From Algoriphagus winogradskyi (lineage in GTDB: Bacteria > Bacteroidota > Bacteroidia > Cytophagales > Cyclobacteriaceae), in contig NZ_FXUA01000006.1 of assembly GCF_900182815.1 (NCBI RefSeq), positions 1-64,000 of the forward strand: a stretch of 64,000 nucleotides of DNA, read 5' to 3'. The notes under the pieces are model-generated. The model was given only the letters and a program-made list of their open reading frames with translations. It was not told the origin of the DNA and ran no database searches. Position numbers and translations under genes: made by a program. Within the stretch, counting starts at the first letter, position 1, and the number at the start of each line of letters is the position of its first letter. Below, piece after piece: positions 40,906 through 50,363 of the stretch.

Positions 40906-42204
40906 CTAGTCTTTTGGACTTTCATGGTTCATTTCTAAACCTATGGTTGTTCTTGGCTTGAACCCTGGCCATTCTTTAGCTTCAGGATTTGCATTCACAT
41001 CGAGATAGCCTTTATAGGTTTCATTACCTTTTAGGTAAAAGCCCAAAAACGCTGTGACAAAATGCTGGTTGATATTATTGATCCTGCGCATATCCCAAAC
41101 TGAGTCTGCATATCTCAAATACTCATCAATAGGTCTTCCTGGCTCAAGCGCTTCAGCTGGAGGAGGATTTGGAGCGGTGTTATGCCTAGCGTCAATATAT
41201 GTTAGGAGGTACCTCTCTGAGTTTATCGCGCCTTCATAGATTGCTTTTGTCCCATCCTCATAGCCTGAGATATCGTCTTTGCTTCCTGCTACGAATAGGG
41301 AAGGAATCTTAATGCCAGCCAAGCCTTCCGCGTTCCAAACCCCGCGTTGCATGCCCCAAGGAGCAAAAGCAACAATTACCTTAATTCGTGGATCGATCGA
41401 AGCTTCAAATTCAGGGTTGCCAACCGAACGTCTTAGCAAAGCCTTACTTCCGCCAGTCATACCTCCAAAGAGTTGGACGGCTTGTGGGCTATAACCTCCA
41501 CCAGCAACATTTACAGCTCCATAGCCTCCCATCGAATAGCCAATCAGAGCGGTATTGTCAGCATTCACTAAACCTTTCAAAAAAGACTCCTGATCTTCAC
41601 TTAGTCTTGCCATTTCATTTAGGACAAAAAGATCATCCAGAGAACGGTTTAGTAAGGTGCTTTGAAAGCCAGCTGCATCTCTGAATGTGGCTTCTGTGTG
41701 GTCTATTGCGACTACTACATAGCCTTTTGAAGCAAGATTCTCTGTGAGGTAAGTCATTAAATAGCGAGAACCTGTATATCCATGGGATACTATTACCAAT
41801 GGGAAAGGCTCCTTTTCATAAACTGCTTTTGCATTTCTTGTTGCTCTGCCTAGAAAAGTAAAAGGAATAAGAGGTCTGGTTGGAGAGCCATTCTGCCCCA
41901 TTACTTCATCATAAGAAATCAATTCATTGGATGCTGCTTCTGTAGGATACCAGATTTCTACTTTCAATGGTCTATTGTAAAGTGAATCTTCACCCTTGCC
42001 ATAGTTTAAGATGTCAAGCTGATTTTTATGAATTAAATCAAGGGTTTGGACACCGACTGCATATTCGCCTCGGGCTGCTAATTCTGGAGCATCAGGTAAG
42101 AGGTCTCCGTAAACAAAGGGCTTGGAAATGGATTGCCCGAAGCTAATGCTGCTTAAAAAAAGAAGGAAAATTAGAATTGTAGCGAAAAGGCGCTTGTTGT
42201 TCAT
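40906..42204 (-). CDS. Secreted alpha/beta hydrolase
   Basis: This 432-residue protein has a signal peptide ending Ser-Phe-Gly-Gln. The nucleophile elbow is Gly-Tyr-Ser-Met-Gly-Gly-Tyr near 221-227, the oxyanion region is Val-Ser-His-Gly-Tyr-Thr-Gly-Ser-Arg, and a late Asp-Ala-Arg-His supplies the catalytic His. The Asp is probably in Ala-Gly-Ser-Lys-Asp-Asp. The layout resembles platelet-activating-factor acetylhydrolase and dienelactone-hydrolase-like esterases. The substrate is unknown. It acts in the periplasm or outside the cell. Confidence 0.8.
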   Translation of the reverse strand: MNNKRLFATILIFLLFLSSISFGQSISKPFVYGDLLPDAPELAARGEYAVGVQTLDLIHKNQLDILNYGKGEDSLYNRPLKVEIWYPTEAASNELISYDEVMGQNGSPTRPLIPFTFLGRATRNAKAVYEKEPFPLVIVSHGYTGSRYLMTYLTENLASKGYVVVAIDHTEATFRDAAGFQSTLLNRSLDDLFVLNEMARLSEDQESFLKGLVNADNTALIGYSMGGYGAVNVAGGGYSPQAVQLFGGMTGGSKALLRRSVGNPEFEASIDPRIKVIVAFAPWGMQRGVWNAEGLAGIKIPSLFVAGSKDDISGYEDGTKAIYEGAINSERYLLTYIDARHNTAPNPPPAEALEPGRPIDEYLRYADSVWDMRRINNINQHFVTAFLGFYLKGNETYKGYLDVNANPEAKEWPGFKPRTTIGLEMNHESPKD

Positions 42205-42363
42205 CTCTGGTGTTAAATTAGGTTTATTGCCTCAAGATAGGAAATGATTTTATAACAAAGATGCTTTCAATAGGATAACGATTTTATCTTCTTTTTCTGA
42301 GAAAAGTGGGTGCTAACGAGCTTTCGGTGTTGCGTTCTTCTTTAAAACTCTAGTGAAAAAAGA

Positions 42364-43083
42364 CTATTGCTTGATCAATGATTGAATTTCTGAATAGTTA
42401 TTTTTATCCAAATATTTAACCACCGTTTGATTTGGATCGATTAAGATAGTGGTAGGCATGGTGGTTATGTGATATTTTGAAAAGTAGCCTTGCCCGTTAC
42501 CGACCAAATGAATTACATCAGAAAACATGGTTAGTTCATTTTCAATATTTTCCTCTGAATCCAAAGAACATAAAATAGTTGTTAATTTTCCTGATTTTGA
42601 TGCCTTGTTGATGGCGTTTGAGAAGGAAGCGTAGTTTTCTTTGTCCATTTTATCCACAAAAAAATCAAACCTAACAATCACCCATTTTCCTATCATTTCT
42701 TCGGAGTAGATTTCTTTATCATCTATAGTTTTGAAGACAAAATCAGAGATTTTTTGTCCAACTTGAGGCTGGAAAGCAGGATCTCTTTGAGAATGATTTT
42801 TATTTGGGTCGTCTGGGTGATATAGGAATTTTTCAGGATTTCCATATTCGTCATAAATTTTCTCCAAGCTGATAGTTGGATTTTCCTTTATCATTTGCGA
42901 AAATTCCTCCATGGAGATGGGATCTCCAGTTTTTGCATTAAATAATTTATCATCCAAGGAATGACGGGTGGTTGTTGAGACTTTTGTGACTATGACATTT
43001 TGATCTTGGATGAGAGACGATTCTTTCGCGCAAGAAACTAAGGCAAGTAAAAGGAAGTAGAGGAATAGTGATTTTTTAATCAT
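42364..43083 (-). CDS. Redoxin-like lipoprotein without a CxxC motif
   Basis: This 239-residue lipoprotein (Leu-Val-Ser-Cys) has a C-terminal thioredoxin-like fold of the TlpA/redoxin type: Val-Gly-Gln-Lys-Ile-Ser-Asp-Phe, then Gly-Lys-Trp-Val-Ile-Val-Arg-Phe-Asp-Phe-Phe-Val where an active site Trp-Cys-x-x-Cys would normally follow, then Thr-Met-Pro-Thr-Thr-Ile-Leu-Ile-Asp with the usual cis-Pro. The redox cysteines are absent, so it probably does not catalyse disulfide exchange in the usual way. The start at 43083 begins the lipoprotein signal. Confidence 0.7.
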   Translation of the reverse strand: MIKKSLFLYFLLLALVSCAKESSLIQDQNVIVTKVSTTTRHSLDDKLFNAKTGDPISMEEFSQMIKENPTISLEKIYDEYGNPEKFLYHPDDPNKNHSQRDPAFQPQVGQKISDFVFKTIDDKEIYSEEMIGKWVIVRFDFFVDKMDKENYASFSNAINKASKSGKLTTILCSLDSEENIENELTMFSDVIHLVGNGQGYFSKYHITTMPTTILIDPNQTVVKYLDKNNYSEIQSLIKQ

Positions 43084-43198
43084 TAGGTTTAATTTTAGTC
43101 TCATTAATATAGGTATTTGGCTAAAACTACTCTATAAGTTTCTAAATTTATTATTTCAATTAGTTGATTGTTTTATTTAGTGAATTTACCTACCTCCC

Positions 43199-43648
43199 AT
43201 GATCACACTCATGCGCACAGATTCTTCCAATCCTGATTTTATAGCTCTGGTAAAGTTGCTGGATGCATACCTGGCCGAGAAGGATGGAAGAGACCATGAT
43301 TTTTACAATCAATTTAATAAGATCGTCAACCTGAAAAATGTGGTGGTTTGCTATGAAAATGAAACCCCAATAGCTTGTGGTGCAATGAAAGAATTTGATG
43401 AGAATTCTATGGAAGTGAAACGCATGTTTACTTCTCCTGAAGCTAGAGGGAAAGGCTTTGCATCTCTTGTATTGACAGAATTGGAAATTTGGGCTGCCGA
43501 ATTAGATTATAATAAATGCGTACTCGAAACAGGGAAAAGGCAGGTGGAAGCTCTTGCACTCTATAAAAAGCAGGGATACGTTCTCATTCCAAACTATGGA
43601 CAATACATTGGGATGGACAATAGCGTATGCTTTCAAAAAAAAATATAA
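43199..43648 (+). CDS. GNAT family N-acetyltransferase
   Basis: This 149-residue single GNAT domain has Val-Lys-Arg-Met-Phe-Thr-Ser-Pro-Glu-Ala-Arg-Gly-Lys-Gly-Phe-Ala near 75-90 (acetyl-CoA binding) and Glu-Thr-Gly-Lys-Arg-Gln-Val-Glu-Ala-Leu-Ala-Leu-Tyr-Lys-Lys-Gln-Gly-Tyr near 117-134. The pattern is that of small YhbS/PhnO-like acetyltransferases. Substrate unknown. It is transcribed alone on the plus strand. Confidence 0.8.
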   Translation: MITLMRTDSSNPDFIALVKLLDAYLAEKDGRDHDFYNQFNKIVNLKNVVVCYENETPIACGAMKEFDENSMEVKRMFTSPEARGKGFASLVLTELEIWAAELDYNKCVLETGKRQVEALALYKKQGYVLIPNYGQYIGMDNSVCFQKKI

Positions 43649-43808
43649 CCCCACAGGTCATGCGAGGAGAAATAGGGCTCACGGCTTTTTTTCCATAACT
43701 CTGTCAAGTTTTACTTCTAGCCATTTACTCTAGGTCGCTTCATGCTTACTGTATGCGATGATGTAAAACCTACCTCGGTATCTCTTCTTCAATTTTTCAG
43801 CTTTACAT

Positions 43809-44264
43809 TTATTTCAGAATCTTAATCCCAACTGCCTCTACTCCTGGCAGTAAATCCTGCCGCATGTATTGCAATAGCGTAACACTTTTGGTCTGCTGAT
43901 CAAATAAGAAAGGAAGTGTATCGTAGCGCGTGTAAGAATTCCCAAAACCTTCTCCTAGCGGCTCTCCAGACTTCGGGTCGAATAAAACCATGTTTACCAA
44001 CTTATTGTCTAGAATAACTCCTGCCGAATCTTTACTGATGATTCTCAGGTAGCAGTTGGAGAAAGCATATTCCTCGTTAAATTTCATCGCCACCAAGTTA
44101 GGCGTGTTAATCAGCTCTACATCCTGAAAATCAAAAATAAGGCTATCAGTGACACCCCAGTTTTGATTGGGTAGGCTTTGAAAATCCTCGTAAATGCGGC
44201 CGTCAGTACAGGCTACACTTACGAGAATAAGTACTACTAATAGGCAATGTTTTACCTTATTCAT
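43809..44264 (-). CDS. gldH: Gliding motility lipoprotein GldH
   Basis: This 151-residue lipoprotein has a signal ending Val-Ser-Val-Ala-Cys (Cys19). The body, Asn-Trp-Gly-Val-Thr-Asp-Ser-Leu-Ile-Phe-Asp-Phe and a C-terminal Leu-Leu-Gln-Tyr-Met-Arg-Gln-Asp-Leu-Leu-Pro-Gly-Val, matches GldH (TIGR03511/PF14109), a lipoprotein needed for gliding in Flavobacterium johnsoniae. The frame is open to 44699, but that part only reads antisense of the ricT tail in another frame. The ATG at 44264 overlaps the ricT stop by 8 bases, an arrangement frequent in this phylum. Confidence 0.85.
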   Translation of the reverse strand: MNKVKHCLLVVLILVSVACTDGRIYEDFQSLPNQNWGVTDSLIFDFQDVELINTPNLVAMKFNEEYAFSNCYLRIISKDSAGVILDNKLVNMVLFDPKSGEPLGEGFGNSYTRYDTLPFLFDQQTKSVTLLQYMRQDLLPGVEAVGIKILK

Positions 44265-45768
44265 TTCCAGGTTTATTTGGATTTGGCCCTTGGTTTTTTC
44301 TAGGAGGGAACCTCTTTTTTCCTTGTGGTTTTGGCTTAGCCGGACCAGCATTCGGGTTTGAAGCGTTCCCAGCATTTCCATCATTAGCTTTTGGCTTCTG
44401 CACGTTTTGCCTCTTTGGAGGGCCGTTTTGCGGCTTTGTCTGCTGAGGTTGAGCTGCTGGAGCCTGTCCAGCATTGGCCTCTGGATTCCTAGGCTTATTC
44501 CTGTTTTTATTCCTACGTTTTTTAGGATGATCTCCCGCCGGTCTTGGACCTTGATTGGCTTTTTGAGAAGCAGATTGCTGAGCCTGAGGTTGATTTTGCT
44601 TTTGAGGTGGTTTATTGGAATTATCTTGATTTCTGTTCCCACCTGCATTTCTGTTTTGTGGACGAGGTTTTTTCTTCCGTTTGGGGCTTGTAGAAGCAAA
44701 CTTTTTATCCAGAAGCTCTAATTCTCTCGTAGACTTGGCAGCCATATCTTCAATTTCTGAAGCTTCATTGTACTGGAGAGTGAAGACTTTTTTTCCTTTT
44801 TCATTAATCGCAAGTATCTCTTTTACTCGCTCGCAGGTAATGCTATGCCAATCGTTGTCATTATTATAACTGAACCACATCAGCTTGCGGAAAATATCCG
44901 TTTTCTGAAGTTTTGCTGGGCCCGATTCGGTCTGAAGGGGACGATCGATGGATGGAATATCTTTGATCGCATCCATGTAGGTGTCCAACTCATAATTTAG
45001 ACAGCATTTCAGTCTTCCGCATTGACCACTCAGTTTTCCGGGGTTTAGAGATAAGTTTTGATATCTCGCCGCTGAGGTGCTGACGTTTTTAAAATCAACC
45101 AACCAGGTGGAACAGCATAGTTCTCTTCCACAAACTCCGATACCTCCAAGCCTTCCCGCCTCTTGTCTTAGGCTGATTTGGCGCATTTCTACACGGATTC
45201 TGAATTCACCCGCCAGCGCTTTAATCAATTCACGGAAATCTACGCGGTCGTCTGCGGAATAATAAAAAGTAGCCTTGGAATTATCTGCCTGATATTCGAC
45301 ATCCGACATTTTCATTTTCAACCCAAATTCCTCCACAATCTGACGACATCTATAAAGCGTAGGGATTTCACGGTTTTGAGCTTCTCCCCACTTTTCCATG
45401 TCTTTTTGATTCGCGACGCGGTATATTCTCAGGATTTCGTCGTCATTCCTGATTTTTCTTTTTTGCATCTGAAGACGAACAAGTTCGCCTTGGAGTGATA
45501 CATAGCCTATGTGATGTCCACTTGGGACGTCTACTACGACAGGATCACCAGTATTTAAAGCAAGAAAATCCACATTTCTGTAGTATTCTTTTCTTCCTCC
45601 TTTGAATTTTACTTCTACTATATCAAAGTTGTCTACCTCGGGAATTCCCATGTGAGATAGCCAATCGAAAACATTCATTTTATTACAATCACTCGTGCCA
45701 CAGGTGCCGTTACTTTGGCATCCTCCGGTCCCTCCTGAGGAGGTTGAGCATGTGCTACATCCAGACAT
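44257..45768 (-). CDS. ricT: PSP1 domain protein, RicT/YaaT-like
   Basis: This 503-residue protein has a Cys/Gly/Ser-rich N-terminus (seven Cys within the first 30 residues), then a PSP1 domain (PF04468) with the conserved cysteine pairs Gly-Val-Cys-Gly-Arg-Glu-Leu-Cys-Cys and Gly-Gln-Cys-Gly-Arg-Leu-Lys-Cys-Cys near 211-260. In Bacillus RicT works with RicA and RicF as an iron-sulfur complex affecting RNase Y. The last 130 residues are a low-complexity Asn/Gln/Pro/Lys tail absent from short homologs. It is co-transcribed with gldH. Confidence 0.85.
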   Translation of the reverse strand: MSGCSTCSTSSGGTGGCQSNGTCGTSDCNKMNVFDWLSHMGIPEVDNFDIVEVKFKGGRKEYYRNVDFLALNTGDPVVVDVPSGHHIGYVSLQGELVRLQMQKRKIRNDDEILRIYRVANQKDMEKWGEAQNREIPTLYRCRQIVEEFGLKMKMSDVEYQADNSKATFYYSADDRVDFRELIKALAGEFRIRVEMRQISLRQEAGRLGGIGVCGRELCCSTWLVDFKNVSTSAARYQNLSLNPGKLSGQCGRLKCCLNYELDTYMDAIKDIPSIDRPLQTESGPAKLQKTDIFRKLMWFSYNNDNDWHSITCERVKEILAINEKGKKVFTLQYNEASEIEDMAAKSTRELELLDKKFASTSPKRKKKPRPQNRNAGGNRNQDNSNKPPQKQNQPQAQQSASQKANQGPRPAGDHPKKRRNKNRNKPRNPEANAGQAPAAQPQQTKPQNGPPKRQNVQKPKANDGNAGNASNPNAGPAKPKPQGKKRFPPRKNQGPNPNKPGNE

Positions 45769-45811
45769 AATATATAGACAGGGGCTGAGCCCTGGTTAGT
45801 TTTGGGTTTAA

Positions 45812-47098
45812 TTACATTAAGTTCAGGATATCCATTCCGATATCCTTGCGGTAGTAGGCTTGGTCCCAATCAATGCTCTTCACAGTGGTGAACGCATTGC
45901 TCAAAGCTTCCTGCATTGACGTGCCTCTTCCTGTCACAGCGATTACTCGACCACCTTGATTGACTAATTCTCCCTTATCATTTCTTGCTGTGCCTGCATG
46001 AAAAATCTCGGCACCCTCAACGGTTTCTGGAAGAGAAATTACTTTCCCTTTTTCATAAGATCCCGGATATCCACCACTTACCATTACTACGGTGGTTGCA
46101 TAATCTGGAGAAATCTTAAGCTCATAAGAATCCAGAGTTCCGGTACCTATGCCATGAAGTAATCCCAAGAAATCACTTTCAATTCTAGGAAGCACTGCTT
46201 CCGTTTCTGGATCACCCATTCTCACATTGTATTCAATGACCTGTGGCTCACCGTCTTTGTTCATTAGGCCTATGAATAAAAATCCTTTGTACGGGATGTT
46301 TTCCTTCGCAAGACCATCCACTGTAGGCTTCACGACCTTTTCTTCCACTTTTGCCATAAAGGCTTCGTCTGCGAAAATAACGGGGCTCACAGCTCCCATT
46401 CCTCCTGTATTCAGGCCAGTGTCTCCTTCGCCTATTCTTTTGTAGTCTTTTGCCTCTGGCAAAATCTTATAGTTTTTTCCATCAGTAGCAACAAACACAG
46501 AAAGCTCGATTCCTGTCAGGAATTCTTCAATTACAACTTTAGAGGATGCTTCGCCAAATTTCTGATCCAAGAGCATCTCCTTCAAGGAAGTTTTTGCGTC
46601 CTCCAAAGTCAAGCAGATCAGCACGCCTTTACCAGCGGCAAGTCCATCTGCTTTTAATACGATAGGAAGGTTTTGTTTGTCCAAGTAAGCCAAACCAGCA
46701 TCTAGCTGATCTGCAGTGAACGTTTCGTAAGCTGCAGTAGGGACATTATTTCGTTGCATAAAACGCTTCGAAAAGTCCTTGCTGCCTTCCAGTGTAGCTC
46801 CTAATTGGGAGGGGCCCACCACGGGAATTGATGAAGTTTCAGGTTGGTTTTGAAGGTAATCTACTATCCCTTTTACCAAAGGCTCTTCGGGGCCTACGAC
46901 TACAAGGCCTATGTTTTTTGAGGTTATAAAATCTCGTATGGCGTCGAAATCAGTGATGCTGATGGAGACATTGGTAGCTATGGATTCTGTGCCAGCATTA
47001 CCTGGAGCGACATATAATTGGGTGCAATCGGTACTTTGTACGATCTTCCAAGCGAACGCGTGTTCTCTGCCTCCGCTCCCTAATAAGAGTATATTCAT
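45812..47098 (-). CDS. purD: Phosphoribosylamine-glycine ligase
   Basis: This 428-residue protein is the full usual length of PurD. It begins Asn-Ile-Leu-Leu-Leu-Gly-Ser-Gly-Gly-Arg-Glu-His-Ala, the PurD signature, and has the ATP-grasp features: Val-Leu-Lys-Ala-Asp-Gly-Leu-Ala-Ala-Gly-Lys-Gly-Val near 147-159 and Val-Arg-Met-Gly-Asp-Pro-Glu-Thr-Glu-Ala near 290-299. It joins glycine to phosphoribosylamine, the second step of purine synthesis, in the cytoplasm. It lies 14 bases after recQ on the same strand. Confidence 0.95.
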   Translation of the reverse strand: MNILLLGSGGREHAFAWKIVQSTDCTQLYVAPGNAGTESIATNVSISITDFDAIRDFITSKNIGLVVVGPEEPLVKGIVDYLQNQPETSSIPVVGPSQLGATLEGSKDFSKRFMQRNNVPTAAYETFTADQLDAGLAYLDKQNLPIVLKADGLAAGKGVLICLTLEDAKTSLKEMLLDQKFGEASSKVVIEEFLTGIELSVFVATDGKNYKILPEAKDYKRIGEGDTGLNTGGMGAVSPVIFADEAFMAKVEEKVVKPTVDGLAKENIPYKGFLFIGLMNKDGEPQVIEYNVRMGDPETEAVLPRIESDFLGLLHGIGTGTLDSYELKISPDYATTVVMVSGGYPGSYEKGKVISLPETVEGAEIFHAGTARNDKGELVNQGGRVIAVTGRGTSMQEALSNAFTTVKSIDWDQAYYRKDIGMDILNLM

Positions 47099-47112
47099 TG
47101 ACTCAATTCAAG

Positions 47113-49290
47113 TTAATTTGCATGCTCAGAGATGAATTTGATCCGGTAGACTCGCAATTCATCTTCTGCGAAATCCTCGTCTTCGAGTTCATCTAAGGCT
47201 GCTTTGATCTGATCACTAGTAGCATTCATAAAGTAATCGTGGAGCAAATCCTCCCGATCCTCATCCATGATCGCTTCTATGTAGTAATCTATATTTAGTT
47301 TAGTTCCGCTATAAATGATCTGCTCTATTTCGTGCAGTAAATCACTCATACTTATGTTGAGGTTTTCTGCTACCTCGTCCAAGCCTACCTTGCGGTCGAT
47401 CTGCTGGATTATTGAAATTTTTACTTTTGACCTAGTTCCAGATGACTTTACTACGACATCTGAAGCGGTTTCTATCTCATTCTCTTCAACGTAATTCTCA
47501 ATTAATTTCAGGAATGAAGACCCGAATTTAAGGACTTTTCCCATACCAACGCCAATGATTTGCGCTAGCTCTTCTCTCGTAGTTGGATAGACGGTTGCCA
47601 TTTCTTCCAAAGAAGGGTCCTGAAAGATAACATAGGGAGGAAGGCCTTTGGAACGGGCTACTTTTTTACGCTCTGCTTTTAAAAGTTCAAATAGCTTCTC
47701 GTCATAGGCGATTCCGGCACTGATGACAATTTCAGCTTGGCCTGATTCTACTTCTTTTGCGAAATCGTGGTCATGGTGTAGGTCAACCTCAAAAGGAGAT
47801 TCAAGAAATTCTTTGCCTTTGGAAGTTAATTTTAGGACCCCATAACTTTCGATGTCCTTTTCAAGCATGTTTAGAATCATTACCTGACGGATTACTCCTA
47901 TCCAGGTTTTTTCAGAAGAATCTTTCCCTTTTCCGAAAACAGGAAGCTTATCGTGTGAGTAACTCAGCACATAATCTGTGGATTCGCCTACAATTACTTT
48001 CACCAGGTGATCTAAGCCAAAACGTTCATTGGTTTGTTTGGCAGCTTCCAGTACGGTAGTCACCATGTCCATCCCTTCGAATGTCTCCCGGTTTCGCTTA
48101 CAATTGTCACAGAAGCCACAATCGTCATTCATCGTCTCACCAAAGTAATTCAGGATGAATTTCCTTCTACAAACTCCAGTTTCAGAATAAGCAGCCATTT
48201 CCTGCAAAAGGGTTTTGGCATTTTCACGCTCGGTGACCGGCTTGTCCTTGTTGAATTTGTCGAGTTTTACAATGTCTTCATACCTATAAAACATGAGGCA
48301 ATGTCCTTCCAAACCATCTCGTCCTGCTCGCCCTGTTTCCTGATAGTAGCCTTCCAAAGATTTTGGCACATCATAGTGGATCACATAACGAACATCAGGC
48401 TTGTCTATTCCCATTCCAAATGCAATAGTGGCCACAATCACATCCAGTTCTTCATTTAGAAAATCTTCCTGAGTTTTGATCCTAACAGAGGAATCAAGTC
48501 CTGCATGGTAAGGAGCAGCATTTACCTGATTTACTTTGAGTAGTTGAGCGATTTCCTCTACTTTTTTGCGACTGAGGCAATAGATAATTCCGGATTTCCC
48601 TTTGTGTCCTTTGATGAACTTGATCAAATCCTTTTTTGAATCATTTTTGACCTTAGGACGAACCTCATAGAAAAGGTTGGTTCTGTTAAATGAAGATTTG
48701 AATAAATCAGCTTCTTCCATCTGCAGGTTGCGCTGGATGTCCTGCTGCACTTTAGGTGTGGCAGTTGCAGTCAGTGCGATGATCGGCAAGTTAGGCGCGA
48801 TCTGTGCGATGATGGATTTGATTCTTCTGTATTCTGGCCGGAAGTCATGACCCCACTCAGAGATACAGTGAGCTTCATCGATGGCTACAAAACTTAGAGT
48901 AGCTGCTTTGAGAAATTCTACATTTTCTTCCTTTGTCAAGGATTCAGGCGCTACATAAAGAAGTTTGGTTTTCTTCTTCATTACTTCGCTTTTCACGCGT
49001 GTAGCTTCAGATTTATTGAGGGTTGAGTTCAGAAAATGAGCATTGATTCCCAATGCCTGCAACTGATCCACCTGATTTTTCATCAAAGCTATCAACGGAG
49101 AAATCACGATAGCCGTACCCTCATTCATCACTGCGGGCAATTGATAGCACAAAGATTTACCAGCACCCGTAGGCATGATTACGAAGGTATTTCGCTTGTT
49201 TAGCAAATTATCGACGATCATTTCTTGGTTCCCGCGAAATTTGCTGAACCCAAAGATTTTTTTAAGATCTGCTTTTACTTTTTCTTCCAC
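47113..49290 (-). CDS. recQ: ATP-dependent DNA helicase RecQ
   Basis: This 725-residue protein has motif 0 Phe-Arg-Gly-Asn-Gln-Glu (18-23), Walker A Pro-Thr-Gly-Ala-Gly-Lys-Ser (40-46), Asp-Glu-Ala-His (138-141) with the aromatic-rich loop after it, and motif VI Gln-Glu-Thr-Gly-Arg-Ala-Gly-Arg-Asp-Gly. The zinc-binding cysteines (Cys-Gly-Phe-Cys-Asp-Asn-Cys) and a winged-helix RQC domain follow, then an HRDC domain near 530-610. A Glu/Asp-rich tail ends the protein. It unwinds DNA in recombination and replication-fork repair. It is divergent from kpsF. Confidence 0.95.
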   Translation of the reverse strand: MEEKVKADLKKIFGFSKFRGNQEMIVDNLLNKRNTFVIMPTGAGKSLCYQLPAVMNEGTAIVISPLIALMKNQVDQLQALGINAHFLNSTLNKSEATRVKSEVMKKKTKLLYVAPESLTKEENVEFLKAATLSFVAIDEAHCISEWGHDFRPEYRRIKSIIAQIAPNLPIIALTATATPKVQQDIQRNLQMEEADLFKSSFNRTNLFYEVRPKVKNDSKKDLIKFIKGHKGKSGIIYCLSRKKVEEIAQLLKVNQVNAAPYHAGLDSSVRIKTQEDFLNEELDVIVATIAFGMGIDKPDVRYVIHYDVPKSLEGYYQETGRAGRDGLEGHCLMFYRYEDIVKLDKFNKDKPVTERENAKTLLQEMAAYSETGVCRRKFILNYFGETMNDDCGFCDNCKRNRETFEGMDMVTTVLEAAKQTNERFGLDHLVKVIVGESTDYVLSYSHDKLPVFGKGKDSSEKTWIGVIRQVMILNMLEKDIESYGVLKLTSKGKEFLESPFEVDLHHDHDFAKEVESGQAEIVISAGIAYDEKLFELLKAERKKVARSKGLPPYVIFQDPSLEEMATVYPTTREELAQIIGVGMGKVLKFGSSFLKLIENYVEENEIETASDVVVKSSGTRSKVKISIIQQIDRKVGLDEVAENLNISMSDLLHEIEQIIYSGTKLNIDYYIEAIMDEDREDLLHDYFMNATSDQIKAALDELEDEDFAEDELRVYRIKFISEHAN

Positions 49291-49386
49291 TTGTTAGGGG
49301 GCTAAAAGGGTAACTAAAGCCTGTAAACAGGAATGATTTATTACATTTATACCCAGGTTCAAAATTAGTTATAAACACAGGTAAAA

Positions 49387-50355
49387 TTGAATTTAGCTAA
49401 AAATATTAGAAATACAGCCACGAGAGTATTGCAAAACGAGGCTCAGGCCGTGTTAAATCTCGTTGATTTTTTAGATGGCGATTTTGAAGCCTGTGTAGCC
49501 CATATTTTGGATTCAAAGGGAAGGGTAGTTATCACAGGAGTAGGTAAAAGTGCGCTTATAGCCAATAAGATAGTTGCCACACTTAATTCTACGGGAACGC
49601 CAGCCATTTTCATGCATGCCGCAGATGCAATTCATGGAGACCTGGGAATGATTTTGGAAGAGGATATCGTGATTTGTATCTCTAAAAGTGGCAATACCCC
49701 TGAGATCAAAGTATTGGTTCCTTTGCTTAAAAACCTTGGTTCCAAACTTGTCGCTTTAGTTAGCAATACAAAAAGTTTCCTTGCTGAGCAGGCAGATTAT
49801 GTGCTAAACGCCACCATTGGTGAGGAAGCATGTCCCAATAATTTGGCTCCCACTACCAGCACGACAGCACATTTAGCGCTTGGAGATGCATTAGCAGTAT
49901 GCCTACTTGAAGCGAGAGGGTTCACTCCAGAGGATTTTGCCAAATATCACCCAGGAGGATCTTTGGGTAAGCAGTTGTATCTCAGAGTTGGTGATGTGCT
50001 GGGGGGAAATGAAATCCCAGTAGTTACCGAAAATGCCAGTTTGGCTGAAGTGATCTTAGAGATTTCCGGCAAAAGATTAGGTGCGACTTCTGTAACTGAT
50101 GAGCAAGGAAATCTAAAAGGAATTATTACGGATGGAGATTTGAGGAGAATGCTTCAGAAATCACTAGATATTCAATTTCTCAAAGCTTCAGATATTATGA
50201 CGGTAAATCCCAAATCGATTTCGACTCAGGAATATGCCGTTCGTGCCTTGAATATGATGAAAAATCATAATATCACGCAGCTTGTAGCCATGAATGGGGA
50301 TAAAATCGCAGGTTTTGTTCATATTCATGAATTGATGAAAGAAGGAATTGTTTAA
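49387..50355 (+). CDS. kpsF: Arabinose-5-phosphate isomerase, KpsF/GutQ family
   Basis: This 322-residue protein has an N-terminal SIS sugar isomerase domain (Gly-Val-Gly-Lys-Ser-Ala near 52-57, Ser-Lys-Ser-Gly-Asn-Thr-Pro-Glu near 98-105) and two C-terminal CBS domains. The sequence Ala-Pro-Thr-Thr-Ser-Thr-Thr is typical of the family. It converts ribulose-5-phosphate to arabinose-5-phosphate for KDO in lipopolysaccharide. The start is a TTG at 49387, with no ATG near the conserved N-terminus. It is followed after 8 bases by the mannose-1-phosphate guanylyltransferase gene. Confidence 0.9.
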   Translation: MNLAKNIRNTATRVLQNEAQAVLNLVDFLDGDFEACVAHILDSKGRVVITGVGKSALIANKIVATLNSTGTPAIFMHAADAIHGDLGMILEEDIVICISKSGNTPEIKVLVPLLKNLGSKLVALVSNTKSFLAEQADYVLNATIGEEACPNNLAPTTSTTAHLALGDALAVCLLEARGFTPEDFAKYHPGGSLGKQLYLRVGDVLGGNEIPVVTENASLAEVILEISGKRLGATSVTDEQGNLKGIITDGDLRRMLQKSLDIQFLKASDIMTVNPKSISTQEYAVRALNMMKNHNITQLVAMNGDKIAGFVHIHELMKEGIV

Positions 50356-50363
50356 CTTTTAGC

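Noticed and set aside
43809..44699. Long form of gldH (296 residues)
   Set aside because: The first 145 residues come from the ricT tail in another frame. The lipoprotein signal starts at 44264.
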